Source: Clostridiales bacterium
GTDB lineage: Bacteria > Bacillota > Clostridia > Oscillospirales > Ruminococcaceae
Assembly: GCA_012800685.1 (NCBI GenBank)
Contig: JAAZIT010000396.1
Span: 1-5,853 of the forward strand
Length of the DNA: 5,853 bases
Reading direction: 5' to 3'
A program made the position numbers and the translations under genes. The notes below the pieces were generated by a model. The model was not told the origin of the DNA, did not search any database, and was given only the letters and a program-made list of their open reading frames with translations. Positions 5,682 through 5,853 of the stretch are shown piece after piece. How positions within the stretch are numbered: the first letter of the stretch is position 1; each line of letters opens with the position of its first letter.

Positions 5682-5853
5682 TATATAAAAATACCAGAAC
5701 TTAAAGGAATATAGACTTAAATTTTATAGAATAATATTTAGTTTTAAATAACGAGAAATAAGATTAGGGCTAGAGTTAGGTTTAGGGTTAGTTTAATAAT
5801 TGTATGTAAAAAGAAAATATGCAAACTCCTATTTTTAAATTTTAAAATGGAAA
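5682..5853. other. Non-coding 3' flank of the phosphorylase gene
   Basis: The 172 bases after the TAA are extremely AT-rich. I see no G+C-containing hairpin with a T run, so no intrinsic terminator for the phosphorylase gene is evident within the window. The stretch contains a TTAGGG-like hexamer array (5764-5793) and ends in an A/T-only palindromic stretch near 5831-5847. No ORF with a credible start is present. Confidence 0.6.
5764..5793 (+). repeat. Short TTAGGG-like hexamer array
   Basis: Five consecutive 6-base units stay in perfect register: TTAGGG, CTAGAG, TTAGGT, TTAGGG, TTAGTT. Two match TTAGGG exactly and the others differ by one or two bases. The G runs stand out from the A/T background on both sides. 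The number of G tracts is too small for a stable G-quadruplex. The array may be a remnant of a slippage-generated microsatellite. A telomeric role is not implied in this bacterial context. Confidence 0.6.

Noticed and set aside
5764..5793. G-quadruplex in the TTAGGG-like array
   Set aside because: Only three tracts have two or more G, so a standard four-tract quadruplex cannot form.

Overview
The window looks like a chromosomal segment from a low-GC Gram-positive bacterium, most likely in the Clostridia (Bacillota). The base composition is strongly AT-rich, Shine-Dalgarno sequences are strong, all four genes stop with TAA, and the proteins resemble clostridial families. This placement is inferred from sequence character and is not a database result.

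Layout. Bases 1-542 hold no gene. They begin with a 72-bp unit, tandemly duplicated at a 79-bp period, that carries an intrinsic-terminator hairpin. Its 5' flank runs off the left edge, so it probably ends an unseen + strand gene. A decayed third copy and scattered AAACAAGCCACCT-like motifs follow. Next come an RNA-like set of complementary segments (303-388) and a 7-bp direct repeat (431-448). The region closes with a perfect 24-bp palindrome (464-487) that contains the -35 box of a near-consensus promoter.

That promoter drives a GTG-initiated MarR-family repressor (543-974). Two half-size ABC exporters follow on the same strand (1079-2824 and 2814-4706). The second starts inside the end of the first, which suggests translational coupling. 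The transporter pair ends at a clear intrinsic terminator (4725-4764). A class I purine nucleoside phosphorylase (4857-5681) has its own extended -10 promoter and is a separate transcription unit. The last 172 bases are non-coding and contain a short, in-register, TTAGGG-like hexamer array.

How the genes work together. The two ABC proteins show the complementary defects of a heterodimeric exporter of the BmrCD/LmrCD/TM287-288 kind. ABC1 has a degenerate Walker A, catalytic Asp instead of Glu, and Gln in the H-loop. ABC2 has a degenerate signature, LSQGQ. Together they leave one hydrolytic site and one degenerate site. The simplest model is that the MarR protein binds the palindrome over its own promoter and represses the whole marR-ABC-ABC operon until a ligand, perhaps an export substrate, relieves it. 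The phosphorylase belongs to purine salvage and appears unrelated in regulation.

I did not find a convincing wholly new system. The features most worth a second look are the terminator-duplication region, the competing pairings at 303-388, the operator/promoter design and the telomere-like hexamer array.
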